In this document: positions 29,126-37,545 of the stretch, in pieces
Layout of the letters: every line of letters starts with the position of its first letter
Position numbering within the stretch: position 1 is the first letter of the stretch
The notes under the pieces: model-generated
What the model was told of the DNA's origin: nothing
The model's database searches: none
Seen by the model: only the letters and a program-made list of their open reading frames with translations
Assembly: GCF_001038505.1 (NCBI RefSeq)
Contig: NZ_LDPY01000001.1
Location: 186,001 to 250,000 of the forward strand
DNA: 64,000 nucleotides
Direction: 5' to 3'
From: Puniceibacterium sp. IMCC21224
GTDB taxonomy: Bacteria > Pseudomonadota > Alphaproteobacteria > Rhodobacterales > Rhodobacteraceae
Program-made: the position numbers and the translations under genes

Positions 29126-29142
29126 TTTAGAACGATTCTAAT
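29126..29142 (-). promoter_or_regulatory. Irr-type iron control element upstream of mbfA
   Basis: TTAGAA-CGA-TTCTAA is a perfect inverted repeat that fits the ICE/Irr box (TTTAGAA-N3-TTCTAAA) of alphaproteobacteria. It ends 17 bases before the mbfA start, a position suited to repression. Irr itself is not encoded in the window. Confidence 0.8.
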
Positions 29143-29178
29143 TTATCCGAATGAACGGTAGCTGCAATATCAAAATAC

Positions 29179-29194
29179 TGAACCAGTTGGTTCA
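29179..29194. promoter_or_regulatory. Perfect palindromic operator, copy 1
   Basis: TGAACCA-GT-TGGTTCA is a perfect 7+7 inverted repeat with a two-base centre, the usual size for a TetR-family operator. It lies 72 bases ahead of the small secreted-peptide gene and 68 bases upstream of the mbfA start on the other side. The TetR gene 300 bases away is the obvious candidate to bind it. Confidence 0.6.
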
Positions 29195-29229
29195 CATCCC
29201 TATTGAACTGGCGCGCCAACGACACCAAC

Positions 29230-29245
29230 TAAACCACATAGTTCA
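29230..29245. promoter_or_regulatory. Degenerate operator, copy 2
   Basis: TAAACCA-CA-TAGTTCA matches copy 1 in 12 of its 14 arm positions and begins 51 bases further on, about five helical turns. It ends 20 bases before the start of the small secreted-peptide gene, so binding there would block its promoter. Confidence 0.5.
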
Positions 29246-29265
29246 CTTATCGGAGCGCTCCCGCG

Positions 29266-29421
29266 ATGTCCCGTATCCTCCTTTCCGTTGCCCTGCTATT
29301 GACCGCGCCCACCTTGGTACATGCCGGCGCTGTCGCGATCGACATGCCGACGCTCACCTGGCCGTCACCCACGTTTCCCGACGACACACCCAACTGTGGC
29401 TGGCCTCACGCCAGCCGCTAA
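29266..29421 (+). CDS. Small secreted peptide of unknown function
   Basis: A 51-codon gene with GGAG nine bases ahead of the ATG. The product starts with a classic Sec signal peptide (MSRILLSVALLLTAPTLVHA) cleaved after HA, leaving a mature peptide of about 31 residues with LTWPSPTFPDD and a single Cys near the end (NCGWPH). It lies between two TetR-type operators and the TetR gene and reads in the same direction as that gene, 76 bases ahead of it. I do not recognise a family. It could be a regulated envelope peptide, or a leader that happens to resemble one. Confidence 0.55.
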   Translation: MSRILLSVALLLTAPTLVHAGAVAIDMPTLTWPSPTFPDDTPNCGWPHASR

Positions 29422-29497
29422 CCACCTGAGGACGCAGGCGGCTTGTTCAAGCTAAACTCTACAGTCTATACTGCGGCGAACCACCGGGAGAGCGGGC

Positions 29498-30115
29498 ATG
29501 GCAGCCACCGCGGCGCAAGTGCGCAAGGGGCGAAAATTTGATCAGGTCCTCACTGGCGCGCGTGATATTTTCATGCGCGACGGGTTTGAGGGTGCTTCGG
29601 TCGACGATATTGCCCGCGCCGCCGGCGTGTCCAAAGCCACACTCTACAGCTACTTTCCCGACAAGCGCCTGCTGTTCATGGAAGTGGCGACGCTGCAATG
29701 TCAGCACCAGTCGCGCGAAGCGATGGATACCCTCGACCTGACCCAGCCACCAAGGGTGGTGCTCAGCAAGGCTGCAAACACCTTTTTGGGGTTCCTGTTG
29801 TCCGAGATGGGCCAACGCATTTTCCGTATCTGCGTCGGCGAGGCTGACCGGTTCCCCGAGCTGGGACGCCAATTCTATAATTGTGGTCCGATGACCATGC
29901 GCACGGCGCTGGTGAACTATATCACCTCTGCCATTGCGCGCGGCGAATTGGTGGCCGAAGATCCCGAACTTGCCGCCGACCAGTTCGCCGAGATGTGCAA
30001 AGCCGATCTATGGCCAAAGCTGCTCTTTGGTATCCGCAGCGATTTCACCCGCGAAGAGATCGCCCGCGTGGTCGACGGCGCGCTCGAAACCTTTATGTCG
30101 CGATACGGCGCCTGA
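29498..30115 (+). CDS. TetR/AcrR family regulator (AefR-like C-terminal domain)
   Basis: A 205-residue regulator. The N-terminal HTH spans residues 14-60 (ILTGARDIF-like helix, GFEGASVDDIARAAGVSKAT, LYSYFPDKRLLFMEV). The C-terminal ligand domain with GQRIFRICVGEADRFPELGRQFY looks like the AefR-type C-terminal family. GGGAG lies ahead of the ATG at 29498. It is probably the factor that binds the paired palindromes at 29179 and 29230, controlling the small secreted-peptide gene and perhaps itself. No efflux pump is adjacent, unlike many TetR loci. Confidence 0.9.
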   Translation: MAATAAQVRKGRKFDQVLTGARDIFMRDGFEGASVDDIARAAGVSKATLYSYFPDKRLLFMEVATLQCQHQSREAMDTLDLTQPPRVVLSKAANTFLGFLLSEMGQRIFRICVGEADRFPELGRQFYNCGPMTMRTALVNYITSAIARGELVAEDPELAADQFAEMCKADLWPKLLFGIRSDFTREEIARVVDGALETFMSRYGA

Positions 30116-30282
30116 CCTCTGCGCTGAAAGCCCCGCCGGGATTGCGCTCCGACAATGGCGGCAGGGACACGTTTTCCATGTAATTACGGGGGCATGCTGG
30201 CTGATCACAGCAGTACATTGACAGTTCCTTACATTCTATGATTGCTAATTTTCATATAGAATTCATTTGAGGGACTTCTGCC

Positions 30283-31098
30283 GTGTTTCAATTAAAACGT
30301 GCCTTGGCGTCGATCACACTTGTCCTGACGCTCTGCGGGGCATCCAGCATAGCATCGGCGGCCACGATCGGCACAATTGGCGGCCCCACGGCCATCGGAA
30401 CCGTCGGCGGAACAAGCTACGACCATGATGCATACGTGACCCACGGCAGCAAGTGGGGGGATATCGGGCTTGGTACTCCGGGCGGCACAGTAAGCTACAG
30501 TTATGTCCCGACTGGCACCGGTTGCGGTGCTCTGTGTGGCGGTTCAGGGTCCGTCGGGCACCTGGGCCTCGCCATGCCGACCGGGTTTGAGGCTGCAATC
30601 GAGACCGCCTTTGCCGTCTGGGAGGCCATAGCCAACATCCATTTTGTCGAAGTTACCGATGACGGCGCGACACTTGGTACCTCCGGCAGCTTTGGCGACA
30701 TCCGGCTAAGTCTTGTGAACATCGACAACGCCGGCGGCACACTTGCCCTGGGCCATTATCCACCGCCCAATTCGGGCAGCTCTCTCGACGGTGACATCCT
30801 GTTTGACATCGCCGAAAACTGGACGCTTGGCACCAGCGGCGGAGGCTTTGATATCTTTACGGTCGCAGCTCATGAAATCGGCCATGCCATCGGCCTGAAA
30901 CACGAAGAGACTGCGCTGGCGCTAATGAACCCGTATTACAACCCATCGCTGGGTGGTCTCACGGCTGATGACATCGCGGGTGCGCAGGCGATATACGGCG
31001 CTGCGGTCGTCCCGCTGCCGGCAGCGTTTTCGTTGATGGGGTTTGCGCTATTCCTGACCGCAGCCTTTGGTCGGCGACGCAAAGAACACAGCGCCTGA
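30283..31098 (+). CDS. Secreted matrixin-type metalloprotease with VPLPA C-terminal sorting signal
   Basis: A 271-residue protein read from a GTG with GAGGG ahead. A signal peptide ends near ASA (residue 26). HEIGHAIGLKH gives the zinc ligands His197, His201 and His207 with catalytic Glu198, and the Met-turn is LMNPYY (Met216): the signature of M10A matrixins. The tail VPLPAAFSLMGFALFLTAAF followed by GRRRK is a VPLPA-type sorting signal: motif, membrane helix, basic end. The N-terminal GTIGGPTAIGTVGGTS stretch is low in complexity. The substrate is unknown; it is likely extracellular or anchored. It is followed after six bases by a Tat-type exported protein. Confidence 0.88.
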   Translation: MFQLKRALASITLVLTLCGASSIASAATIGTIGGPTAIGTVGGTSYDHDAYVTHGSKWGDIGLGTPGGTVSYSYVPTGTGCGALCGGSGSVGHLGLAMPTGFEAAIETAFAVWEAIANIHFVEVTDDGATLGTSGSFGDIRLSLVNIDNAGGTLALGHYPPPNSGSSLDGDILFDIAENWTLGTSGGGFDIFTVAAHEIGHAIGLKHEETALALMNPYYNPSLGGLTADDIAGAQAIYGAAVVPLPAAFSLMGFALFLTAAFGRRRKEHSA

Positions 31099-31104
31099 AC
31101 GCAT

Positions 31105-31554
31105 ATGGTCGGCCAGCCCATCCTGTCTCGGCGCGGCCTTCTGGCGCTCTCGGCGGCCTGCGCGCTCTGGGCGCGACCTGGATTCGCGATGTTCGCGCGG
31201 ATGACCACGCAAGATCTGATCGAAACTTCAGAAATTGTCGTGATAGGCCGGTTAGAACCGCCGGTTCGGGTGCAGATCGCTACTCAGACACTGCGGGTCA
31301 ATCCGATTACTGTCCTCGAAGCGTTCAAGCCCGGCGTGGCCCCTCCTGATCCTGTGTTTCTTTGGCAACCCTTGGACCAGGCAGCACGCAGCGGCGCTGA
31401 CATCGTGCGTCCTGTCGGATCTCAGGGACTGTGGTTTCTGCGGCGAATCAACAATGCAATCCCGTTCCTCAGTGCCGATCACCCGCAACGCTTTGTGCCG
31501 TCAGGCCGCATGACACCCGTGCTGGCCGAAGTCCGCACCATCCTGAAACGCTAG
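31105..31554 (+). CDS. Exported protein with twin-arginine-type signal, unknown function
   Basis: A 149-residue protein. The N-terminus LSRRGLLALSAACALW has an R-R followed by a hydrophobic core, a Tat-like signal, with cleavage probably near GFA. The mature part (about 120 residues) contains an alternating strand pattern such as EIVVIGRLEPPVRV and LWFLRRINNAIPFL, but no recognised motif. It starts six bases after the matrixin stop, so the two are likely to be cotranscribed and functionally linked, for example as protease and partner or inhibitor. That link is inference only. Confidence 0.6.
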   Translation: MVGQPILSRRGLLALSAACALWARPGFAMFARMTTQDLIETSEIVVIGRLEPPVRVQIATQTLRVNPITVLEAFKPGVAPPDPVFLWQPLDQAARSGADIVRPVGSQGLWFLRRINNAIPFLSADHPQRFVPSGRMTPVLAEVRTILKR

Positions 31555-31576
31555 GCCACTCAGCCGGAACAGATCC

Positions 31577-32293
31577 TCAGTCGACCCGCCGCACCAGCAG
31601 TTGATTGCCCGAACTGCGCTTGGTCTCGAATACCTTGAGCTCCGCCACAAGATCGCTCAACTTGCGCTTGCCGTAGGTGCGAGTGTCAAAGTCGGGATCT
31701 GCGGTGGTCAGGAACTGGCCCAATTGACCCAGCGTGTACCACTCATCCTCTTGTTCGATCGAATCCATCGCCTTGAACAGCAGGTTGCGCGCCTCTTCTA
31801 TGCCTCGCTTGCTCTCGGTCACCCTCTCTGGTCCCCGGCTGCCGGTCTCTGGCGCCCCTTCCAGATTTTCAAGAAAGATGAACCGCTTGCACGCCTTGCG
31901 GAAGGCATCCGGCGTCTTCTGCATTCCCATGCCAAACACATCCAACCCCTGTTCGCGAATCCGGCTCGCCAGGCGGGTAAAATCGCTGTCCGAACTGACC
32001 AGCACAAAGCCATCGAACCGACCCGAGTGCATCAAATCCATCGCATCAATCACCAACGCGATGTCACTGGCATTCTTGCCCACTGTGTTGGCAGGTTGAT
32101 GGTGCGGCACCAGCCCGAATTCGGCCTGTACCTTGGACCAGCCCGACATTTGCTGGCTGGAGAAATCACCATAGCACCGCCGTACCGACGCCTCCCCCAA
32201 CGCGGCGATCTCTTCAAAGATCGCGCGGGTGTATTTGGGTGAGGTGTTGTCGGCGTCGATCAGTACCGCCAAAAGTTTGGTTTCATCACGCAT
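31577..32293 (-). CDS. NYN domain protein (LabA-like/PIN fold)
   Basis: A 238-residue protein. Residues 1-150 form an NYN (PIN-like) domain: VLIDADNTSPKYTRAIFEEI holds the first acidic residues, KNASDIALVIDAMDLM the second group, and LVSSDSDFTRLASRIRE the third, which together coordinate Mg for RNA cleavage. The C-terminal part (YTLGQLGQFLTT and YGKRKLSDLVAEL) is an OST-HTH/LOTUS-like RNA-binding domain. The likely role is RNA decay or binding. It is convergent with the Tat-type protein gene and has its own promoter on the right. Confidence 0.88.
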   Translation of the reverse strand: MRDETKLLAVLIDADNTSPKYTRAIFEEIAALGEASVRRCYGDFSSQQMSGWSKVQAEFGLVPHHQPANTVGKNASDIALVIDAMDLMHSGRFDGFVLVSSDSDFTRLASRIREQGLDVFGMGMQKTPDAFRKACKRFIFLENLEGAPETGSRGPERVTESKRGIEEARNLLFKAMDSIEQEDEWYTLGQLGQFLTTADPDFDTRTYGKRKLSDLVAELKVFETKRSSGNQLLVRRVD

Positions 32294-32381
32294 GTCCGAC
32301 TGTTCCCATCTTTTGTCCGGTATCGCAATGCCAATGTCGCAGCAGGCCGGTGCCGTCCAGTCCTGCCCATAGGGTAAGAGA

Positions 32382-32861
32382 TCACAACCTGAGATACATC
32401 ACCAGCGCGTCCACATCACCCTTGTCCGGGTGCGCAAAAGCCCCCGGAAGCCGCCCCACCACGTCAAAGCCCGCCCGCTGCCAAATATCGACAGCGCGCT
32501 GGTTGGTCTCAACGACAAAGTTGAACTGCATTGCCCGAAATCCCTGCGCCCTTGCTTGGGCCAGCGCATGATCAAGCATGCTCCGCGCGACACCGCGTCC
32601 CCGCGCCGCAGCCCCGGTGACAAACCCGCAATTGCACACATGTGCACCGCCGCCGCCCTGATTCCGGACTATGTAGTAACTGCCCAAAACGCCGTCAGGC
32701 CCGTCCAGAACAAACACCCGCCGACCGGGACCACACCAGTAAGCCAGCGCATCCTGACGCGAAATGTCGCTGTCGATCGCATACGAATCTCCGGCGCGAA
32801 ACACTGGTTCCAGCATTGCCCAGAGCGAAGCCTCATCGTCGGTACGATAATTCCTGATCAT
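32382..32861 (-). CDS. GNAT family N-acetyltransferase
   Basis: A 159-residue compact GNAT enzyme. MIRNYRTDDEASLWAML starts the fold; GAAARGRGVARSMLDHAL is the acetyl-CoA pyrophosphate loop (R-G-R-G-V-A), followed by NQRAVDIWQRAGF, the typical fourth-motif helix. The start at 32861 matches the family N-terminus, while the frame runs 70 codons upstream without homologous content. It lies beside the NYN gene on the same strand, 88 bases upstream. Substrate unknown. Confidence 0.88.
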   Translation of the reverse strand: MIRNYRTDDEASLWAMLEPVFRAGDSYAIDSDISRQDALAYWCGPGRRVFVLDGPDGVLGSYYIVRNQGGGGAHVCNCGFVTGAAARGRGVARSMLDHALAQARAQGFRAMQFNFVVETNQRAVDIWQRAGFDVVGRLPGAFAHPDKGDVDALVMYLRL

Positions 32862-33247
32862 GCCGCCCCTGCCCTTCAGCTCTTCCCAAATCCGCTGCCT
32901 CAAATATCGACTGCTGGAGCTATCTAGCTGACATTCCGGACCATGTGAATCACCCTTGGCCGACGCAAGCCACGACCGCCCCGTCACGTGCGGTTTTTCA
33001 GAGCTGCAAATGGTCGAACCCAAGTCGATGCCAAAAACTTTGACACCTATCAGGTTACCTCCCGACGCCACCTATTCCCCAAAGGGCCGCTGGGGTTCGG
33101 AGCGGAGTCGTTGCACACGGCAGGTACAATCGCTTTGAGATAAACCATGACTACACCACCATGAAGCCCTCGTCTCGCGCTTGCAAAGGAGGGCTTCACC
33201 TGGAATCGTCTGGTCTTTGAAAACAAGGGTGGCCGCTTGGACGGCAC
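32862..33247. other. 386-bp intergenic stretch between the GNAT gene and phoU
   Basis: No convincing gene. It holds a 9-bp inverted repeat GAAGCCCTC / GAGGGCTTC at 33163-33171 and 33189-33197 with a 17-base loop and no T-run, perhaps a transcript end for the pst operon. Short open frames on both strands look random. phoB, expected here in many pst operons, is absent. Confidence 0.5.
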
Positions 33248-33970
33248 TCAGGCGCCGCTCAACTCCTCAGGATTGGTAAGAGAGGTCAGATCGCTTTTGG
33301 GTCGATCCTCGTCAGGCAGATCGCCAGTCACCAGATAGATCACCTGCTCAGCGATCGATGTGGAATGATCGCCCATTCTTTCGATATTCTTGGCGATGAA
33401 GTGCAGGTGCATGCAAGACGTGATCTTGTGTGTATCCTCCATCATGTGGGTCAGAAGCGACCGGAAGAGAACACTGTACATCTCGTCCACATCGCGGTCC
33501 CGTTTCCGCACCTCTTCGGCTTTTTCAAGGTCGCGCTGAATATAGGCATCAAGCGCATCCTTGATCATGATGCCTACGGCCTTTTGCATCCGGCGCAGCG
33601 CCGAAATACTACCTTCGACCGGGGTCGCGCGTGCCAGAACAGTTGTGCGTTTGGCAATGTTCTTAGCGTAGTCACCGCAGCGTTCCAGATTCGAACTGAT
33701 GCTCATCACAGTCAGAACGGTACGAAGATCGCTTGCGGTTGGTGACCTGGTTGCCAGGATGCGGGCACAATCGAGTTTGATGCTTTCGTCCAGCTTGTCG
33801 ATGGCGACGTCATTCTTGCGGACTTTGTCAGCTTTGGCCAGATCGCTGGTCTCAAGCGCATCGGCGGCTTGAACCATTGCGTCCTCAACCAGGCCAGCCA
33901 TTTTCATGAGCATGGCTTGTACGCCTTCGAGGTCCCGATCAAACGCACTGGCGATATGTTGCGAGTTCAT
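33248..33970 (-). CDS. phoU: Phosphate signalling complex protein PhoU
   Basis: A 240-residue all-helical protein made of two related three-helix bundles (residues 15-110 and 120-215). The metal-binding repeats appear as NLERCGDYAKNIAKRT and NIERMGDHSTSIAEQV, each E-R-x-G-D. It couples the PstSCAB transporter to the PhoR kinase and prevents Pho activation when phosphate is plentiful. The start at 33970 follows pstB by ten bases. It is the last gene of the operon. Confidence 0.96.
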   Translation of the reverse strand: MNSQHIASAFDRDLEGVQAMLMKMAGLVEDAMVQAADALETSDLAKADKVRKNDVAIDKLDESIKLDCARILATRSPTASDLRTVLTVMSISSNLERCGDYAKNIAKRTTVLARATPVEGSISALRRMQKAVGIMIKDALDAYIQRDLEKAEEVRKRDRDVDEMYSVLFRSLLTHMMEDTHKITSCMHLHFIAKNIERMGDHSTSIAEQVIYLVTGDLPDEDRPKSDLTSLTNPEELSGA

Positions 33971-33980
33971 GACGGTTCTC

Positions 33981-34778
33981 CTATCCGATCCGGCCAGAGA
34001 TATAACTTTCGGTCCGGCTGTCCTTGGGGTTCGTAAAGATTTCGCCGGTCTCGCCGTACTCAACCAGATTTCCAAGGTGGAAAAACGCCGTCTTCTGGCT
34101 GACGCGTGCCGCCTGTTGCATCGAATGGGTGACGATGACGACGGTATAGTTCTGCCGCAGATTGTCGATCAACTCCTCGACCTGCGCCGTCGCAATCGGA
34201 TCCAGTGCCGAACACGGTTCGTCCATCAGCAGAACTTCGGGGCTCGTTGCAATCGCTCTGGCAATGCACAGACGCTGTTGCTGACCACCCGACAGGCCGG
34301 TTCCGGGGGCGTGCAACCGGTCCTTGACCTCGTTCCAGATGGCGCCGCGCCGCAGGGACTTTTCGACGATCTCGTCCATCTCGGCCTTGGTCTTGGCCAG
34401 TCCGTGGATCTTGGGGCCATAAGCGATATTGTCATAAATCGACTTTGGGAATGGGTTCGGCTTTTGGAACACCATCCCGACACGGGCCCGCAGCTGAACC
34501 GGGTCGATGTTGCGGTCATAAATATCCTGACCGTCGATCAGGATGTCGCCCTTCACCCGGCAAATATCAATCGTATCGTTCATACGGTTGATGCAGCGCA
34601 GAAAGGTGGATTTCCCGCAGCCGGACGGCCCGATAAACGCTGTGACTGTCCGCTCCTTGATCTCGACCTCAACATCCTTGATCGCATGAGTATCCCCGTA
34701 GAAAACTTGGACGCCCTTGGCGCTGATTTTGGTGGCATGTGTGTCGACGTCTCGGTCGATTGCTCTGAGGTCGTCCAC
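33981..34778 (-). CDS. pstB: Phosphate ABC transporter ATP-binding protein PstB
   Basis: A 265-residue ATPase with Walker [10 protein letters not shown], signature [14 protein letters not shown] and Walker [24 protein letters not shown] and [15 protein letters not shown] are PstB-specific. The start is the GTG at 34778, which has an AAAGGAG box five bases upstream; an ATG at 34802, eight codons earlier, would overlap pstA by seven bases and has no such box. It powers import of inorganic phosphate through PstA/PstC. Confidence 0.95.
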   Translation of the reverse strand: MDDLRAIDRDVDTHATKISAKGVQVFYGDTHAIKDVEVEIKERTVTAFIGPSGCGKSTFLRCINRMNDTIDICRVKGDILIDGQDIYDRNIDPVQLRARVGMVFQKPNPFPKSIYDNIAYGPKIHGLAKTKAEMDEIVEKSLRRGAIWNEVKDRLHAPGTGLSGGQQQRLCIARAIATSPEVLLMDEPCSALDPIATAQVEELIDNLRQNYTVVIVTHSMQQAARVSQKTAFFHLGNLVEYGETGEIFTNPKDSRTESYISGRIG

Positions 34779-34795
34779 GGCCTCTCCTTTCGGGG

Positions 34796-36088
34796 TTACC
34801 ATTTGCGTTCGAACTTGCTGCGCAGGTAGATGGCGATTGCATTCATGAAGATGAGGAAAGTCAGAAGGACCAGGATCGCAGCCGAGGTCCGGCTGACAAA
34901 GCCACGCTCGGGGCTGTCAGCCCAGATGAAGATCTGCGTTGGCAGAGCCGTGGCGCTGTCGAAGGGCGAATCCGGTGCAGATGTGATAAAGGCGTTCATC
35001 CCGATCAACAGCAGCGGTGCAGTTTCACCCAAGGCCTGCGCCAACCCAATGATCGTCCCGGTCAGAATGCCCGGCATGGCCAGCGGAACGACATGGCCAA
35101 AGACCACCTGCTGTTTTGATGCGCCGATCCCCAATGCCGCTTCTCTGATTGAGGGCGGAACCGCTTTGAGTGCCGCGCGTGTCGCGATGATGATTGTCGG
35201 CATGGTCATCAGCGCCAGTGTCAGGCCGCCAACAAACGGTGCCGAACGCGGCATGCCGAACCAGCCGATGAACACCGCCAGAGCCAGCAAACCAAAGACC
35301 ACGGACGGCACGGCGGCAAGGTTGTTGATGTTCACCTCGATCAGGTCGCTCAACTTGTTCTTAGGCGCGAATTCTTCAAGATATACGGCTGCACCTATAC
35401 CCAGTGGAAACGCGATCAGGAAGCAGGTCAGTAGCGCCCAGAACGACCCCATGATCGCCCCCTTGAGGCCTGCAAGCTCTGGAAAGCGACTGTCAGCGTT
35501 GGTGATCAGGCCAGTGTTGATCTTTGACGAAATGGCATCGGCCTGTACCAGCTGATCATAATTTGCGATCTCGTCATCATCCAGCCGACGCAACTCTTCT
35601 GGAGTTTCCCGGTCCAGCAACTCTTTGTAAAGCTGATCATAGGGGTCCGATATCGGTACCGTCATTGTGATCGTTTGACCGATCAGGTCCGGATCTGCGA
35701 CGACCCGATCGCGCAGCATGAACTGAGCGCCGTTCGATAGAATTCCGCTGAGCGCCCGCATCGTTGCGCGATCCGTCGGATCGACCGATGGCACCTGAGA
35801 CGCCAGAGCTTTGGCAAGGACGTCGTCAAAATCGCCGCGTGGAAGTTTGTCACGCTCGACATCGGCCGGGTCGATAAACACGTCAAGCGTGACATGAGTC
35901 TGCATAAACGCCTTGTACCCGGTCGATACCAGCGATGCGATCAGGATGAACAGCATCAAGAACGCAATGCTGATCGCGGTGATGCCCAGGCCCTGCAGGA
36001 TAAACTGTTTACGGTGTCGCCGCGCCAGTGATCCGCGCACCTTTTCGATCGTCGTCTTGGGCACGGGGCCGGATGAAATATCGGTCAT
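34796..36088 (-). CDS. pstA: Phosphate ABC transporter permease PstA
   Basis: A 430-residue inner-membrane permease, longer than E. coli PstA (296) because of a large periplasmic segment between the first membrane helix (residues 37-62) and the core at about residue 210. The ABC permease EAA loop lies in [21 protein letters not shown]. The long N-terminal loop is the form common in alphaproteobacteria. The ATG at 36088 is chosen with GAGG nine bases ahead; a TTG five codons earlier is the only other candidate. It lies directly after pstC. Confidence 0.94.
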   Translation of the reverse strand: MTDISSGPVPKTTIEKVRGSLARRHRKQFILQGLGITAISIAFLMLFILIASLVSTGYKAFMQTHVTLDVFIDPADVERDKLPRGDFDDVLAKALASQVPSVDPTDRATMRALSGILSNGAQFMLRDRVVADPDLIGQTITMTVPISDPYDQLYKELLDRETPEELRRLDDDEIANYDQLVQADAISSKINTGLITNADSRFPELAGLKGAIMGSFWALLTCFLIAFPLGIGAAVYLEEFAPKNKLSDLIEVNINNLAAVPSVVFGLLALAVFIGWFGMPRSAPFVGGLTLALMTMPTIIIATRAALKAVPPSIREAALGIGASKQQVVFGHVVPLAMPGILTGTIIGLAQALGETAPLLLIGMNAFITSAPDSPFDSATALPTQIFIWADSPERGFVSRTSAAILVLLTFLIFMNAIAIYLRSKFERKW

Positions 36089-36099
36089 AGGTCTAGGCC

Positions 36100-37476
36100 T
36101 CAATCGTAGGCTTCGCGGTATTTCCGGACGATCCGGATCGCGAAGATGTTGATGATAAGCGTGACGATGAACAACATCATCCCCAGCGCGAAAGCTGCCA
36201 GCGTCTTGGGATTGTCGAACGACGTGTCACCGATGAGAAGTGTGACGATTTGAACAGTGACGGTCGTGACACTTTCCAATGGGTTAAGTGTCAGGTTCGC
36301 GATCAGCCCCGCCGCCATGACGACGATCATCGTTTCACCAATCGCACGACTGACAGCCAGCAGCACACCACCAACGATACCGGGGATTGCGGCCGGAAAG
36401 AGCACGTTCAGCACCGTCTCGGCCCGCGTAGCGCCCAAGGCAAGGGCGCCGTCCCGCATCGAACGCGGCACTGCGGACAATGCGTCATCAGCAAAGGACG
36501 AGATAAAGGGCACCAGCATGATACCCATGACCCCGCCTGCGGCGATAGCTGTGTTTGGGGAAACCGGAATACCCATCGATTGGCCAAAACTGCGGATTGC
36601 AGGCGCAACTACCAGGATTGCGAAAAACCCGTAAACCACCGTTGGCACACCAGCGAGGATTTCGAGGATCGGCTTGGCCATTGACCGGACGACCTTAGGC
36701 GCAAATTCGTTGAGATAGATCGCCGACAAAAGTCCCACAGGAACCGCGATCACGATCGCCACGAATGTAATCACCAGCGTCCCGACAATCACGGGGATCC
36801 ACCCGAACGCACCCTCGGCTGCAATCTGGTCCGCCCGGATCGGGATCTGGGGCTCCCAGTTCAGGCCAAACAGGAACTCTGATAGGGGCACAAGCCGCAG
36901 AAACTTGATCGTTTCAAAAGCGAGCGAGGCGACAATCCCGATTGTTGTAAAGATTGCGACGACCGAACAGAAAATCATGAGGCCGGATACGATTCTCTCT
37001 ACACCCTGACGCGCCCGGAACTCAGCCGAGACCTTGGCTCGGGCAAAGAACATGATGCCCAGACATAGGACAGCCGTCAGAAGTACGAGCCCAAGCGCAG
37101 CAGTCTGGCGAAGATTGCTCAGCCGTTCGGCGGCTTCCAGTTTCCATGGTTCCGGAGTGCCAAACACCCGTCCGCCCGAGATCGACTGAATTTCGGCCAG
37201 GATCAGGTCAACCTGTCCTTGTCCAAGTCCGTCGACCGTGCCGTCCGGCAAACTGGCCATCGTCAGGGCGCTCACCACCGCACCTTGCGAAGCCAGCCAT
37301 ACCAAGATGACGACAAGCACGGGAACCAAGATCAGCAAGAGTGCAAAGAGGCCGTGATAGCCTGAAACTGAATGAAGCCTCTGCCCGCCATCTCGCAGTC
37401 CGGTGGCGGCACGGCGGTTCAGGGCGTAGGCCACTAGACTGGCGGCAAGAAGAATAGCGAAAGCCAAGGTCGTCAT
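36100..37476 (-). CDS. pstC: Phosphate ABC transporter permease PstC
   Basis: A 458-residue permease, also longer than the E. coli form (319) through an N-terminal part with two helices and a periplasmic loop before residue 150. The core carries ILEILAGVPTVVYGFFA and the EAA-type loop ALSAVPRSMRDGALALGATRAE. Together with PstA it forms the phosphate channel. It ends 11 bases before the pstA start and begins 69 bases after pstS, behind a stem-loop that should keep its expression below that of pstS. Confidence 0.95.
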   Translation of the reverse strand: MTTLAFAILLAASLVAYALNRRAATGLRDGGQRLHSVSGYHGLFALLLILVPVLVVILVWLASQGAVVSALTMASLPDGTVDGLGQGQVDLILAEIQSISGGRVFGTPEPWKLEAAERLSNLRQTAALGLVLLTAVLCLGIMFFARAKVSAEFRARQGVERIVSGLMIFCSVVAIFTTIGIVASLAFETIKFLRLVPLSEFLFGLNWEPQIPIRADQIAAEGAFGWIPVIVGTLVITFVAIVIAVPVGLLSAIYLNEFAPKVVRSMAKPILEILAGVPTVVYGFFAILVVAPAIRSFGQSMGIPVSPNTAIAAGGVMGIMLVPFISSFADDALSAVPRSMRDGALALGATRAETVLNVLFPAAIPGIVGGVLLAVSRAIGETMIVVMAAGLIANLTLNPLESVTTVTVQIVTLLIGDTSFDNPKTLAAFALGMMLFIVTLIINIFAIRIVRKYREAYD

Positions 37477-37501
37477 TGGTAATACCCGCTCAATATGAGA
37501 T

Positions 37502-37529
37502 GCCCGGGCCGGAATAAACCGCCCCGGGC
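37502..37529 (-). terminator. Intercistronic stem-loop between pstS and pstC (attenuator)
   Basis: GCCCGGG / CCCGGGC, a 7-bp GC stem around a 14-base loop, lies in the 69-base gap after pstS. No T-run follows, so it is more likely an mRNA-stability or partial-termination element that favours pstS over the permease genes. Confidence 0.6.
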
Positions 37530-37545
37530 GTAACTAGTCCTGCAA

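Noticed and set aside
33050..33247. Minus-strand frame of 65 codons between phoU and the GNAT gene
   Set aside because: No recognisable product or ribosome-binding site; base composition like non-coding DNA.
32862..33247. Possible structural RNA (6S, tmRNA, SRP RNA) in the gap
   Set aside because: I looked for the known end motifs and did not find them.
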